Below, in pieces: positions 57,100 to 64,000 of a stretch of 64,000 bases of DNA. The stretch is from Limnohabitans sp. T6-20 (GTDB taxonomy: Bacteria; Pseudomonadota; Gammaproteobacteria; Burkholderiales; Burkholderiaceae_C). The position numbers and the translations under genes are program-made. Location of the stretch: contig NZ_NERW01000002.1 in NCBI RefSeq assembly GCF_003063505.1, forward strand, positions 124,001 to 188,000, written 5' to 3'. The notes beneath the pieces were generated by a model, which ran no database searches, was not told the origin of the DNA, and saw only the letters and a program-made list of their open reading frames with translations. The first letter of the stretch is position 1. Every line of letters starts with the position of its first letter.

Positions 57100-57747
57100 T
57101 CAAGTGCCCTCTTGCCATGGCACATGCTTGTGCATGATGACCTCAAACATTTCGGAAGCCTCAAATTCGGTCAACCATGCCAGCAGCCGAGGCCATGGCT
57201 GCGCCGCAAACCAGTGCGGGTCGGTGTGGGCAAATTGCCGTACAAAAGGGGCGATGGCCGCATCGGCCAGGCCCCAATGCTCACTGGCCAGAAACGGTTG
57301 AGCCTGCAAAAGTGCATCCAGCGAAAGCAGCCAGACCGCAGCCCCATCGCGGTCGGCATGGCCTCTCTCCAGCCCTGAGCGGTTGGGGTATTTGTAGCGG
57401 TCCAGTTGTTGTTTGAAGGGCCCGTCGTTGTGCGCGATCAGGGCCAGCGCATCGACCAGAGCCGCATCCGTGCTCGGCAGCCAGCCCAACGGGTCGTGCT
57501 GGCGCAGGGCCCACAGCATGATGTCCATGCTTTGTTCCAGCACCAGTTCTGCACCGGACCCGGGCAGCCACAAGACCGGCACCGTGCCTTTGGGCGACAG
57601 GGCCAGCATGTGGGCGGGTTTGTTTTTGAGCACCACTTCGCGGTGTTCGTGCGCCAGGCCGCTGGCGTGCAGGGCCAGACGCGCCCGCATGGCGTAGGGG
57701 CAGCGTCGAAACGAATACAAAACCGGCAAGGCGGACAAGCTGGGCAT
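57100..57747 (-). CDS. Glutathione S-transferase family protein
   Basis: A 215-residue protein with an N-terminal thioredoxin fold, FRRCPYAMRARLAL, where the Cys and the cis-Pro loop (TVPVL) belong to the omega or Cys-type GSTs. The helical C-terminal domain covers about 90-215. The gene ends 4 bases after the convergent polA stop. It is expected to conjugate or reduce substrates with glutathione; the Cys active site suggests deglutathionylation rather than conjugation. The family is too broad to name the substrate. Confidence 0.88.
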   Translation of the reverse strand: MPSLSALPVLYSFRRCPYAMRARLALHASGLAHEHREVVLKNKPAHMLALSPKGTVPVLWLPGSGAELVLEQSMDIMLWALRQHDPLGWLPSTDAALVDALALIAHNDGPFKQQLDRYKYPNRSGLERGHADRDGAAVWLLSLDALLQAQPFLASEHWGLADAAIAPFVRQFAHTDPHWFAAQPWPRLLAWLTEFEASEMFEVIMHKHVPWQEGT

Positions 57748-57845
57748 GGCCGGAGTCTAAAGGCCTGGCGTTGACCCTGACCGCCATGGCCCTGAACCGT
57801 GCAGCCTGCAGGGGCTTGTGCCAAGATAGCTATCCCTTTCATTCG

Positions 57846-58760
57846 ATGATTTTGGAGATGGCCTTGAACAACGATCTGATTTCCGATGCCCAGGCTTTGC
57901 TGGGCGGCCGCATCGCCGATGCGGGCACCACGCGCCGTGTGGCTTTGAAAGCTGCTTTGGGCTTGGGTTATGCCGCAGCGGCCGCGCCACTCATGGCCCA
58001 GACGGCCATCCAGACCCCGGCGGACGGGCTGGTTTCGGGGCCGGTCACCATCGATGTGAATGGTTTCAAAATGCCCGCTTACCGCAGCGCGCCCGCTGGC
58101 AAAACCGGTTTGCCGGTGGTGTTGGTGATTTCGGAAATTTTCGGGGTGCACGAATACGTGGCCGATGTCACGCGCCGTCTGGCCCAAGCCGGTTACATGG
58201 CCATCGCGCCCGAGCTGTTTGTGCGCCAGGGCGACGCCCGGGCGTACACCGACATTGGCAAATTGCAGGCCGAGGTGATTGCCAAGGTGCCGGATGCGCA
58301 GGTCATGACCGATTTGGACGCCACCGTGGCCTGGGCGGCTGCCAATGGCGGCAACACCCAGAAGCTGGCCATCACCGGTTTTTGCTGGGGTGGGCGCATC
58401 ACCTGGTTGTATGCCGCGCATCAGCCCAAGCTCAAGGCAGCGGTGGCTTGGTATGGACGACTGGTGGGCAACGCCACGGCGCAGACGCCTGTACACCCCT
58501 TGGCTTTGGTGGGCAGTCTGAAGGCCCCGGTGCTGGGTTTGTACGGCGGCGCCGACACCGGCATCCCTCTTGACACGGTTGATAAGATGAAGGCCGAATT
58601 GGCGCAAGGCCCTGCAGCGGCGAAAACCAGTGAGTTTGTGGTTTATCCTGAGGCCCCGCACGCTTTTCATGCCGATTACCGCCCGAGCTTCCGCAAGGCG
58701 GCCGCGGAAGATGGTTGGCAGCGTTTGCTGGCTTGGCTGAAAAGCCATGGCGTGGCCTGA
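57846..58760 (+). CDS. Dienelactone hydrolase family protein with Tat-like signal
   Basis: A protein of about 304 residues. The N-terminal stretch TTRRVALKAALGLGY with a hydrophobic run ending PLMAQ looks like a twin-arginine signal, so export is likely. The hydrolase domain shows ISEIFGVHEYVADV (Glu), GFCWGGRITW (nucleophile Cys), and EAPHAFHADY (His), the dienelactone hydrolase triad. It opens a lactone or ester. ATG 57846 or 57858 can be the start; the region before 57846 has no homology. A terminator follows directly. No aromatic-degradation cluster is adjacent. Confidence 0.88.
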   Translation: MILEMALNNDLISDAQALLGGRIADAGTTRRVALKAALGLGYAAAAAPLMAQTAIQTPADGLVSGPVTIDVNGFKMPAYRSAPAGKTGLPVVLVISEIFGVHEYVADVTRRLAQAGYMAIAPELFVRQGDARAYTDIGKLQAEVIAKVPDAQVMTDLDATVAWAAANGGNTQKLAITGFCWGGRITWLYAAHQPKLKAAVAWYGRLVGNATAQTPVHPLALVGSLKAPVLGLYGGADTGIPLDTVDKMKAELAQGPAAAKTSEFVVYPEAPHAFHADYRPSFRKAAAEDGWQRLLAWLKSHGVA

Positions 58761-58774
58761 TTTTTGAATGCAAC

Positions 58775-58800
58775 AACCGCCCTTTGGGGCGGTTTGTTTT
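58775..58800 (+). terminator. Intrinsic terminator after the dienelactone hydrolase gene
   Basis: AACCGCCC/GGGCGGTT forms an 8-base-pair stem around TTTG, followed by TGTTTT, 15 bases after the stop codon. A second small hairpin, GGGGTGC/GCACCCC, comes directly behind at 58801-58817, before the ZIP gene. Confidence 0.85.
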
Positions 58801-58827
58801 GGGGTGCTCAGCACCCCGGGAACAACG

Positions 58828-59694
58828 ATGACTTTATTGGCGATTTTGGTGGGGACCCTGGTGGCGGGCATTGGCAGTGTCTGGTTGGCCGCGTGGCTGA
58901 GCTTTGGTGTCCTGAGCCGTTACACCCAGCACATGCTCAGTCTGGCTGCTGGCGCATTGCTGGCCACCTCGTTTTTGCACCTGTTGCCCGAGGCCTTTGA
59001 GAGTGAGCTGGAGCCGCACACCTTGTTCATGACCTTGTTGTTGGGCTTGGTGTTTTTCTTTTTGCTCGACAAAGCCGAGCTGTGGCATCACGGGCACGAA
59101 CACCACAACGGACATGGCCATGCCCACGGGGGTGGACATTCACATGGGCATGATCATGGGCACCTCAAAGCCCACGCCCACGCCGATGCCCACATGCACA
59201 GCCACCAAAGTGCTGACGACGCCGAGCCCGGCGAAGCCCCTAGAGGCCAATGGGCCGTTTTGGCCGGTGACAGTGTGCATTGTTTTGGCGACGGCATTTT
59301 GATCGCGTCGGCCTTCATGGCGGACATGCGCCTGGGGATGATGGCAGCCTTGGCCGTCATGGCGCACGAGGTGCCGCACCACATGGGCGATCTGGCGGTC
59401 TTGCGTCAGGGCAGCAACAGTCGCAAGGCGGCCATCGTCAAGGTGTCCATGGCGGGTGCCATCACGGCTTTTGGCGGTGCCGTTGGCTATGTGCTGGTGG
59501 ACGCTTTGCACGACTGGTTGCCTTACTTTTTGGTGGTGGCCAGCAGCAGCTTCATGTACGTGGCGCTGGCCGACTTGATTCCCCAATTGCAAAAACGACT
59601 GTCAGCGCGTGAGACCGCGTCTCAGATCGTTTGGTTGGCCGTGGGCATGGGCATGGTGGTGCTGGTCAGCACCTTGGCAGGGCATCAGCACTGA
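58828..59694 (+). CDS. ZIP-family metal transporter
   Basis: A 288-residue inner-membrane protein with about eight helices. Between helices 3 and 4 lies a cytoplasmic His-rich loop (HHGHEHHNGHGHAHGGGHSH and more) that binds metal. The transport helices have SVHCFGDGILIASAFM and MAHEVPHHMGDLAVLR, the ZIP signature with conserved His and Glu residues. It would take up Zn2+ or related divalent ions. ATG 58828 is chosen, because the in-frame ATG at 58768 lies before the terminator of the previous gene. It converges on the sulfurtransferase gene. Confidence 0.92.
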   Translation: MTLLAILVGTLVAGIGSVWLAAWLSFGVLSRYTQHMLSLAAGALLATSFLHLLPEAFESELEPHTLFMTLLLGLVFFFLLDKAELWHHGHEHHNGHGHAHGGGHSHGHDHGHLKAHAHADAHMHSHQSADDAEPGEAPRGQWAVLAGDSVHCFGDGILIASAFMADMRLGMMAALAVMAHEVPHHMGDLAVLRQGSNSRKAAIVKVSMAGAITAFGGAVGYVLVDALHDWLPYFLVVASSSFMYVALADLIPQLQKRLSARETASQIVWLAVGMGMVVLVSTLAGHQH

Positions 59695-59723
59695 GCTGGA
59701 AATTGCAGCGTGTGTCGGGTGGT

Positions 59724-60581
59724 TTAACCTTGAGCGCAGGGCATGCCGGGCGTGCTGCTCCACTCGCTCCAGCTGCCGGCATACAGTGCCGTGGGGCCGA
59801 ACCCGGCTAACTCCATCGCCAGCACATTGGGCGTGGCGGTCACGCCGCTGCCGCAGTGGTGCACCACGCTACTGACGGCGCGGCCCGCCAGTACTTTGTC
59901 CCATTCGGCTTTGAGCATGGCGGCTGATTTGAAGAACCCGTCTTCGGTGAAATTTTCGGTGAATGGCCGGTTCAGTGCCCCCGGAATATGGCCTGCCACC
60001 GGGTCCAGCGGCTCCACCTCGCCTCGGTAACGTGCTCCGGCGCGGGCATCGACCACGGTTTGCGTGGGTTTACCCAATTCGGTGGACACCTGATCGGTCA
60101 ACACCAGTTGGCGCAGCGGCGCTTTCAGTTCAAACTGAGCTGGCATCCCCGATGGGGCGGGCCCCGAAGCCAAGGCCCCGCCTGACGCTTCCCAGGCTTG
60201 CAGACCCCCATCGAGCACGGCCACGGCATCGTGGCCCAGCCATTTGAGCATCCACCACAGACGACCGCAGTAATGGCCTTTGTTCCGGTCATAGACCACG
60301 ATTTGCATGCCGTTGTGGATGCCCAAGCGGCCCAACCATTGCGCCACGATCTCGCGCTTTGGCAGAGGGTGGCGTCCGCCGTTCACAGCCTGATCTGGGT
60401 CGTGGGTGCTCAGGTCTTTGTCCAGGCTGGCTGGCAAAGCGCCCGCAATGTGCGTCGCTTCAAATAAACCATCGGCCAGCTCCGGCTTCATCAAATCAAA
60501 ACTGCAATCCAGTACGGCGCAGGGTGTGCCTTGTTGCTGCAGTTGTTGCAATTCGCGGGCGGTGATCAACAAGCTGTACAT
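59724..60581 (-). CDS. Sulfurtransferase (thiosulfate/3-mercaptopyruvate type)
   Basis: A 285-residue protein with two rhodanese domains. The N-terminal inactive one has VLDCSFDLMKPE and AGALPASLDKDLS; the second, active, one has TVVDARAGARYRGEVEP and VVHHCGSGVTATPN, where the Cys is the catalytic residue. The CGSGVTA loop, six residues plus Cys, is that of 3-mercaptopyruvate sulfurtransferases. It moves sulfur from mercaptopyruvate or thiosulfate to an acceptor. ATG 60581 starts MYSLLITARELQQL; the region before it has no homology. The EamA permease gene ends 17 bases upstream on the same strand. Confidence 0.9.
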   Translation of the reverse strand: MYSLLITARELQQLQQQGTPCAVLDCSFDLMKPELADGLFEATHIAGALPASLDKDLSTHDPDQAVNGGRHPLPKREIVAQWLGRLGIHNGMQIVVYDRNKGHYCGRLWWMLKWLGHDAVAVLDGGLQAWEASGGALASGPAPSGMPAQFELKAPLRQLVLTDQVSTELGKPTQTVVDARAGARYRGEVEPLDPVAGHIPGALNRPFTENFTEDGFFKSAAMLKAEWDKVLAGRAVSSVVHHCGSGVTATPNVLAMELAGFGPTALYAGSWSEWSSTPGMPCAQG

Positions 60582-60597
60582 GGGGTGTCTCCGTAGG

Positions 60598-61485
60598 TCA
60601 GTGTTCTTCGGCCGGGGCCTGTGGCAGGGCGCGGTTGCGCAGCACGGTAGAGGCAATGCCGCTGGCGATGATGAGCGCCATGCCAGCCCAGCCAATCAGC
60701 GGAATCTGGTCGCCAAACAAAAACAGGCCATAAAGCGCAGCAAACACGATGCCCGAATATTGCAGGTTGGCCACCACCAAGGTGGCACCCCGGCTGTAGG
60801 CCTTGGTCATGCACAGTTGGCCCAGGGCGGCCAGCACACCGATGGGCAGCAGCCACAAGGCTTCTGGCCAGGTCCAGGCACTCGCGCCCGTGAAAAGGAC
60901 GGCCATTCCCCCCACGACGGTGGTGCCAATCGAGAAGTAAAAAACGGTGCGGGACTCGGGCTCACCCACGCGACCCAAAGCCGCCACCTGCATGTAGGCC
61001 AGTGCGGCCCCCAAGCCGGACAACAAGCCGATGACGCCTGCAAACAGCTGGTTTTGCTCGATGGTGGGGCGCAAGATCATGACCACGCCGCTGAAGCCTG
61101 CAATCACGGTGAGGACGATCGGGCCTTGTTTGCCCGCGTCTTGCAAGCGGCCCATGACCAAGGTGCCACCGATCAAAAAGGCCGCCACCCACACCCCGCT
61201 CATGTAGTTCAGCGTCATGGCTGTGGCCAGTGGCAAATGGGCGATGGCATAAAACCATGCCGACAGCGAGGCCACGCCAATGATGGAGCGCCAGACATGC
61301 ATCATGGGGATCGATGTGCGCAGTGACACGTTTTGCATCTTGCACAAGCCGGCCATGAAGGCCATGCCAATCAAGCCCCGATAAAAAACCAGCTCGAAAG
61401 TGTCAAAGTGTGTTGCTGCAAATTTGATGCAGACGCTCATGGTCGCAAAAAAAAGCGAGGCAAGAATCATCCAGGAGGCTTGCAT
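60598..61485 (-). CDS. EamA-family permease (DMT superfamily)
   Basis: A 295-residue transporter with ten helices in two EamA repeats: ILASLFFATMSVCIKFAATH, and in the second repeat LVVANLQYSGIVFAALYGLF. Unlike the permease at 21729 it has no His-rich tail. Substrates in this family include amino acids, drugs and metabolites, and none can be assigned. It lies 16 bases before the sulfurtransferase and 13 bases after the Rieske oxygenase gene, all on the minus strand, so the three may be one transcript. Confidence 0.88.
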   Translation of the reverse strand: MQASWMILASLFFATMSVCIKFAATHFDTFELVFYRGLIGMAFMAGLCKMQNVSLRTSIPMMHVWRSIIGVASLSAWFYAIAHLPLATAMTLNYMSGVWVAAFLIGGTLVMGRLQDAGKQGPIVLTVIAGFSGVVMILRPTIEQNQLFAGVIGLLSGLGAALAYMQVAALGRVGEPESRTVFYFSIGTTVVGGMAVLFTGASAWTWPEALWLLPIGVLAALGQLCMTKAYSRGATLVVANLQYSGIVFAALYGLFLFGDQIPLIGWAGMALIIASGIASTVLRNRALPQAPAEEH

Positions 61486-61498
61486 CGGTTCTTTCTGC

Positions 61499-62626
61499 TC
61501 AGAGGGTCTTCATTTGACGTCGGTACCACTCATGGAAGTGCTGCATGCCGTCTTCCATGGGGCTTTGGTAGGGGCCGACTTCGTTGTCGCCCCGGGCCAG
61601 CAGGGCTTTGCGGCCCGCGTCCATGCGCTCGGCAATCTCGTCGTCCTCGATGCAGGTTTCCATGTAGGCGGCCTGCTGGGCTTCGACGAATTCGCGCTCA
61701 AACGCCACGATTTCTTCAGGGTAGTAAAACTCCACCATGTTCAGTGTCTTGTTGGCGCTGACCGGGTGCAGGGTCGACACCGTGAGCACATGCGGGTACC
61801 ACTCGACCATGATGTGCGGGTAGTAGGTCAGCCAGATCGCGCCGCGCTCGGGCAGTTGGCCGTTGCGGTACTTCAGCAGCACCTCGTGCCACTTTTTGTA
61901 GGTGTCCGAGCCGGGTTTGCCAAAGCCGCCCGACACGCCCACGGTTTGCACCGAATAGTGTTCCTTGAACTCCCAACTCAGGTCGTCGCAGGTGACGAAC
62001 TGACCCAAGCCCGGGTGGAAGGGGCCGACGTGGTAGTCCTCCAGATAGACCTCGATGAAGGTCTTCCAGTTGTAGTTGCACTCGTGCAGCTCGACGCGGT
62101 CGAGCGCATAGCCTTCAAAGTTCAGTTGCGATCTGGGCCCCATGCCGGCCAGATCGGCGGTGATGTCGCGGCCGTTGTCTTCAAAGAGGAGTCCGTTCCA
62201 TTCCTGCAACTTGTAGTTGTTCAGGTTCAGGCAAGGGTCGTGCGAGAAATGCGGTGCGCCCAGCAGCTCGCCGCTGGGCGAATAGGTCCAGCGGTGCAGC
62301 GGGCAGACGATGTTGCCGCCTGCGCTGCCCTTTTGCTGGGTCTGCAGGTTGCCTCGGCCGTTCAGCATGACCGCCTGACGGTGGCGGCAGACGTTGGAGA
62401 CGAGCTCGACCCCGCCCTGGGCGTTGCGCACCAGGGCGCGGCCTTGCGCCTCGTGGGGCAGGGCGTAGTAGTCGCCCGGGTTAGGCACGGCCAGCTGGTG
62501 GCCCACGTAGCGGGGGCCTTGCCGGAAGAGCGTGTTCAATTCGCGCTGGAACAGCGCTTCATCGAAATAAGTGGAAACTGGTAGTTGGCTTGCGGCCTGC
62601 TGCAGTTGAAGACTTAAATCAGACAT
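61499..62626 (-). CDS. Rieske non-haem iron oxygenase, alpha-subunit type
   Basis: A 375-residue protein. The Rieske 2Fe-2S centre is given by CRHRQAVML and, 18-20 residues on, CPLHRWTYS. The C-terminal half has FIEVYLEDYHVGPFHPGLG, where the two His residues bind the mononuclear iron. Typical alpha subunits are 400-450 residues, so this one belongs to the shorter homotrimer group. It needs a reductase partner, which is not encoded nearby. The same gene beside xseB and ispA is, as I recall, a conserved arrangement in Comamonadaceae. The substrate is unknown. Confidence 0.9.
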   Translation of the reverse strand: MSDLSLQLQQAASQLPVSTYFDEALFQRELNTLFRQGPRYVGHQLAVPNPGDYYALPHEAQGRALVRNAQGGVELVSNVCRHRQAVMLNGRGNLQTQQKGSAGGNIVCPLHRWTYSPSGELLGAPHFSHDPCLNLNNYKLQEWNGLLFEDNGRDITADLAGMGPRSQLNFEGYALDRVELHECNYNWKTFIEVYLEDYHVGPFHPGLGQFVTCDDLSWEFKEHYSVQTVGVSGGFGKPGSDTYKKWHEVLLKYRNGQLPERGAIWLTYYPHIMVEWYPHVLTVSTLHPVSANKTLNMVEFYYPEEIVAFEREFVEAQQAAYMETCIEDDEIAERMDAGRKALLARGDNEVGPYQSPMEDGMQHFHEWYRRQMKTL

Positions 62627-62707
62627 GGGTGACCTGACCTAGAGACTCCCCCTATGAAGGGGCAGGGACAAAGCGCTGAATTCAGTGAAAACGGCGCAAA
62701 AAAATGA

Positions 62708-62721
62708 CAGGAAATTTCCTG
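62708..62721. promoter_or_regulatory. 14-base palindrome upstream of the Rieske oxygenase gene
   Basis: CAGGAAATTTCCTG is a perfect 14-base palindrome in the 261-base gap between the divergent oxygenase (start 62626) and xseB (start 62888). It may be an operator. No other copy was noticed in the window. Confidence 0.35.
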
Positions 62722-62887
62722 CCGATGAGCTTTGATTCTAACCCGGAGGCCCTTGGACAGCGGCCTGCTTGGTCACACAGCCGGAAAATGCGCTGAAATG
62801 ACGCTTTGTGAAGGCGGGCTAAAGGCGCTTTCGTCAACTGGACCGAGGCTTAGCGCCTAAAATTGGCGCTTTTCCCCGGAACACTTT

Positions 62888-63142
62888 ATGTCCAAGGCTG
62901 CCAAATCCGACCTCACTGACGCCCTTGTGCCCCCGCTGCCTGCCACGTATGAGGCCGCTTTGTCGGAGTTGGAGCTTTTGGTGGGGCAATTGGAGTCGGG
63001 TCAGATGCCCTTGGACCAGCTGCTCAGTGGCTACCAGCGCGGCGCGGCATTGTTGGCTTTTTGCCGCGACAAGCTCAAAGCGGTAGAAGACCAGATTCAG
63101 GTCTTGGACGGCGGTCAACTCAAACCCTGGAGCGGTGCATGA
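62888..63142 (+). CDS. xseB: Exodeoxyribonuclease VII small subunit
   Basis: An 84-residue protein matching Xse[21 protein letters not shown] followed by [21 protein letters not shown] and a C-terminal helix. It binds the XseA large subunit to make the exonuclease that digests single-stranded DNA. Length is normal. Its stop overlaps the ispA start (ATGA), so the two genes are translationally coupled, the same arrangement as in E. coli where xseB precedes ispA and dxs. Confidence 0.95.
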   Translation: MSKAAKSDLTDALVPPLPATYEAALSELELLVGQLESGQMPLDQLLSGYQRGAALLAFCRDKLKAVEDQIQVLDGGQLKPWSGA

Positions 63143-64000
63143 GCCTGGCTGAGTTGAAAGCCTGGATGCAGCCCCATCTGGACCGTGTTGAGGCTGTTTT
63201 GTCAGCGGGTATTCAGGCCGATTCACCGGCCCGTTTGGGCGAGGCCATGCGCTACGCCGTGCTCGATGGTGGCAAACGCCTGCGCCCTTTGCTGGTGCTG
63301 GCCGCGGCCGAGGCGGTGGGCGATGCCCCACAAAGCCCTGCGGCCTTGAATGCGGCCTGTGCGATCGAGCTGATCCATGCCTATTCGCTGGTGCACGATG
63401 ACATGCCCTGCATGGACAACGATGTGCTGCGGCGCGGCAAACCTACGGTGCATGTGCAATTTGGCGAGGCACAAGCCTTGCTGGCGGGCGATGCCTTGCA
63501 AACCCTGGCTTTTGAAATGTTGACCCCCCAGGACGGCAGCGTGCCTGCTGCTGTTCAAGCGGCCTGTGTGGCTTTGTTGGCGCGTGCTTCGGGTTACCAA
63601 GGCATGGCTGGTGGTCAGGCGATTGACCTGGCCAGCGTGGGGCAGCGCCTGAGCGAAGACCAGTTGCGCCAGATGCACCGCCTCAAGACCGGTGCCCTGC
63701 TGTTGTGCAGTGTGCAAATGGGCGTGGCTTGCGTGCCAGGGGTGCCCGCCGCAGTGCAAACCGCCTTGGCTCATTTTGGGCAGGCCCTGGGCCTGGCTTT
63801 TCAGGTGGTGGACGACGTGCTGGACGTGACGGCCGATTCGGCTACGCTGGGCAAAACCGCTGGCAAAGATGTGGCAGACGACAAACCCACCTATGTGGCC
63901 CTGATGGGCTTGGAGGCTGCCAAGGCTTATGCCGATGCGCTGGCCGAACAGGCCATGCAAGCCCTGGCCGATACCGGTCTGCCTGACGGTCGCTTGGCCG
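63139..64000 (+). CDS. ispA: Farnesyl diphosphate synthase, 3' end cut by window edge
   Basis: The first 287 codons of a gene normally near 295-300. Aspartate-rich motifs of polyprenyl synthases are visible: DDMPCMDND (about 87-95) and DDVLDVTAD (about 225). GGKRLRPLL and [10 protein letters not shown] fit the short-chain farnesyl/geranyl synthase group. It condenses isopentenyl diphosphate with geranyl diphosphate to make farnesyl diphosphate for quinones and cell-wall carriers. The ATG overlaps the xseB stop. dxs is expected just beyond the window. The final few residues lie outside. Confidence 0.93.
   Translation, partial: MSLAELKAWMQPHLDRVEAVLSAGIQADSPARLGEAMRYAVLDGGKRLRPLLVLAAAEAVGDAPQSPAALNAACAIELIHAYSLVHDDMPCMDNDVLRRGKPTVHVQFGEAQALLAGDALQTLAFEMLTPQDGSVPAAVQAACVALLARASGYQGMAGGQAIDLASVGQRLSEDQLRQMHRLKTGALLLCSVQMGVACVPGVPAAVQTALAHFGQALGLAFQVVDDVLDVTADSATLGKTAGKDVADDKPTYVALMGLEAAKAYADALAEQAMQALADTGLPDGRLA

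Noticed and set aside
58768..58827. An earlier ZIP transporter start
   Set aside because: This start would place the terminator of the dienelactone hydrolase gene and a second hairpin inside the coding region.

Overview
The window looks like chromosomal DNA of a betaproteobacterium in the Burkholderiales, most probably Comamonadaceae. The basis is its high GC content, the protein families present, a Rieske oxygenase-xseB-ispA arrangement, a BPSS1780-type membrane protein beside thrB, and large Bug-type solute receptors. No rRNA, tRNA, phage, CRISPR array or transposase gene was seen. The genus call is inference.

Positions 1-31,700 are a large purine-degradation locus. It starts with a GntR/FCD regulator cut by the window edge, divergent from uraH (5-hydroxyisourate hydrolase). 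Then come xdhA-xdhB (xanthine dehydrogenase), a 60-residue Cys-rich protein, two MFS transporters, a lipoprotein, xdhC, puuD (membrane urate oxidase with a cytochrome c domain), an 8-oxoguanine deaminase, a glycerate 2-kinase, guanine deaminase, a four-gene BMP-type ABC importer, a probable adenine deaminase, and a second BMP receptor. Together they would import purines, deaminate adenine, guanine and 8-oxoguanine, oxidise hypoxanthine and xanthine to urate, open the urate ring, and recycle glyoxylate-derived glycerate. A 22-base composite operator candidate occurs twice, before uraH and before puuD (18 of 22 bases identical), and probably binds the divergent GntR protein. Inserted in the locus are a GMC oxidoreductase/aldehyde dehydrogenase pair with an AraC regulator, lrgAB-like genes, a Crp-family regulator, a thioredoxin-like protein, and a manganese module consisting of a yybP-ykoY riboswitch, a GDT1/TMEM165 exporter and a His-tailed EamA permease.

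Positions 31,800-46,900 hold mostly housekeeping and accessory genes: dcd, an RhlE-type helicase, a TonB receptor, an esterase, an M20 amidohydrolase with two orphan Bug receptors and a divergent LysR-TauE pair, guaC, uvrD and slyD. Positions 46,970-51,870 are a branched-chain amino-acid ABC operon (livK, livH, a fused livM-livG, livF) on the minus strand. From 52,100 to the end come a BPSS1780-type membrane protein, thrB, polA, a GST, a dienelactone hydrolase, a ZIP transporter, a sulfurtransferase, an EamA permease, a Rieske oxygenase, xseB and a truncated ispA.

The intergenic DNA carries at least four families of short palindromic elements: a 47-base perfect palindrome after uraH, a GTAGGTCGG family at three places, Pseudomonas-REP-like TTGTGGGAG elements in two clusters with compensatory stem changes, and a nested inverted-repeat array between thrB and polA. 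These, the operator pair, the riboswitch and the orphan terminator in the guaC leader are the most interesting non-coding observations.
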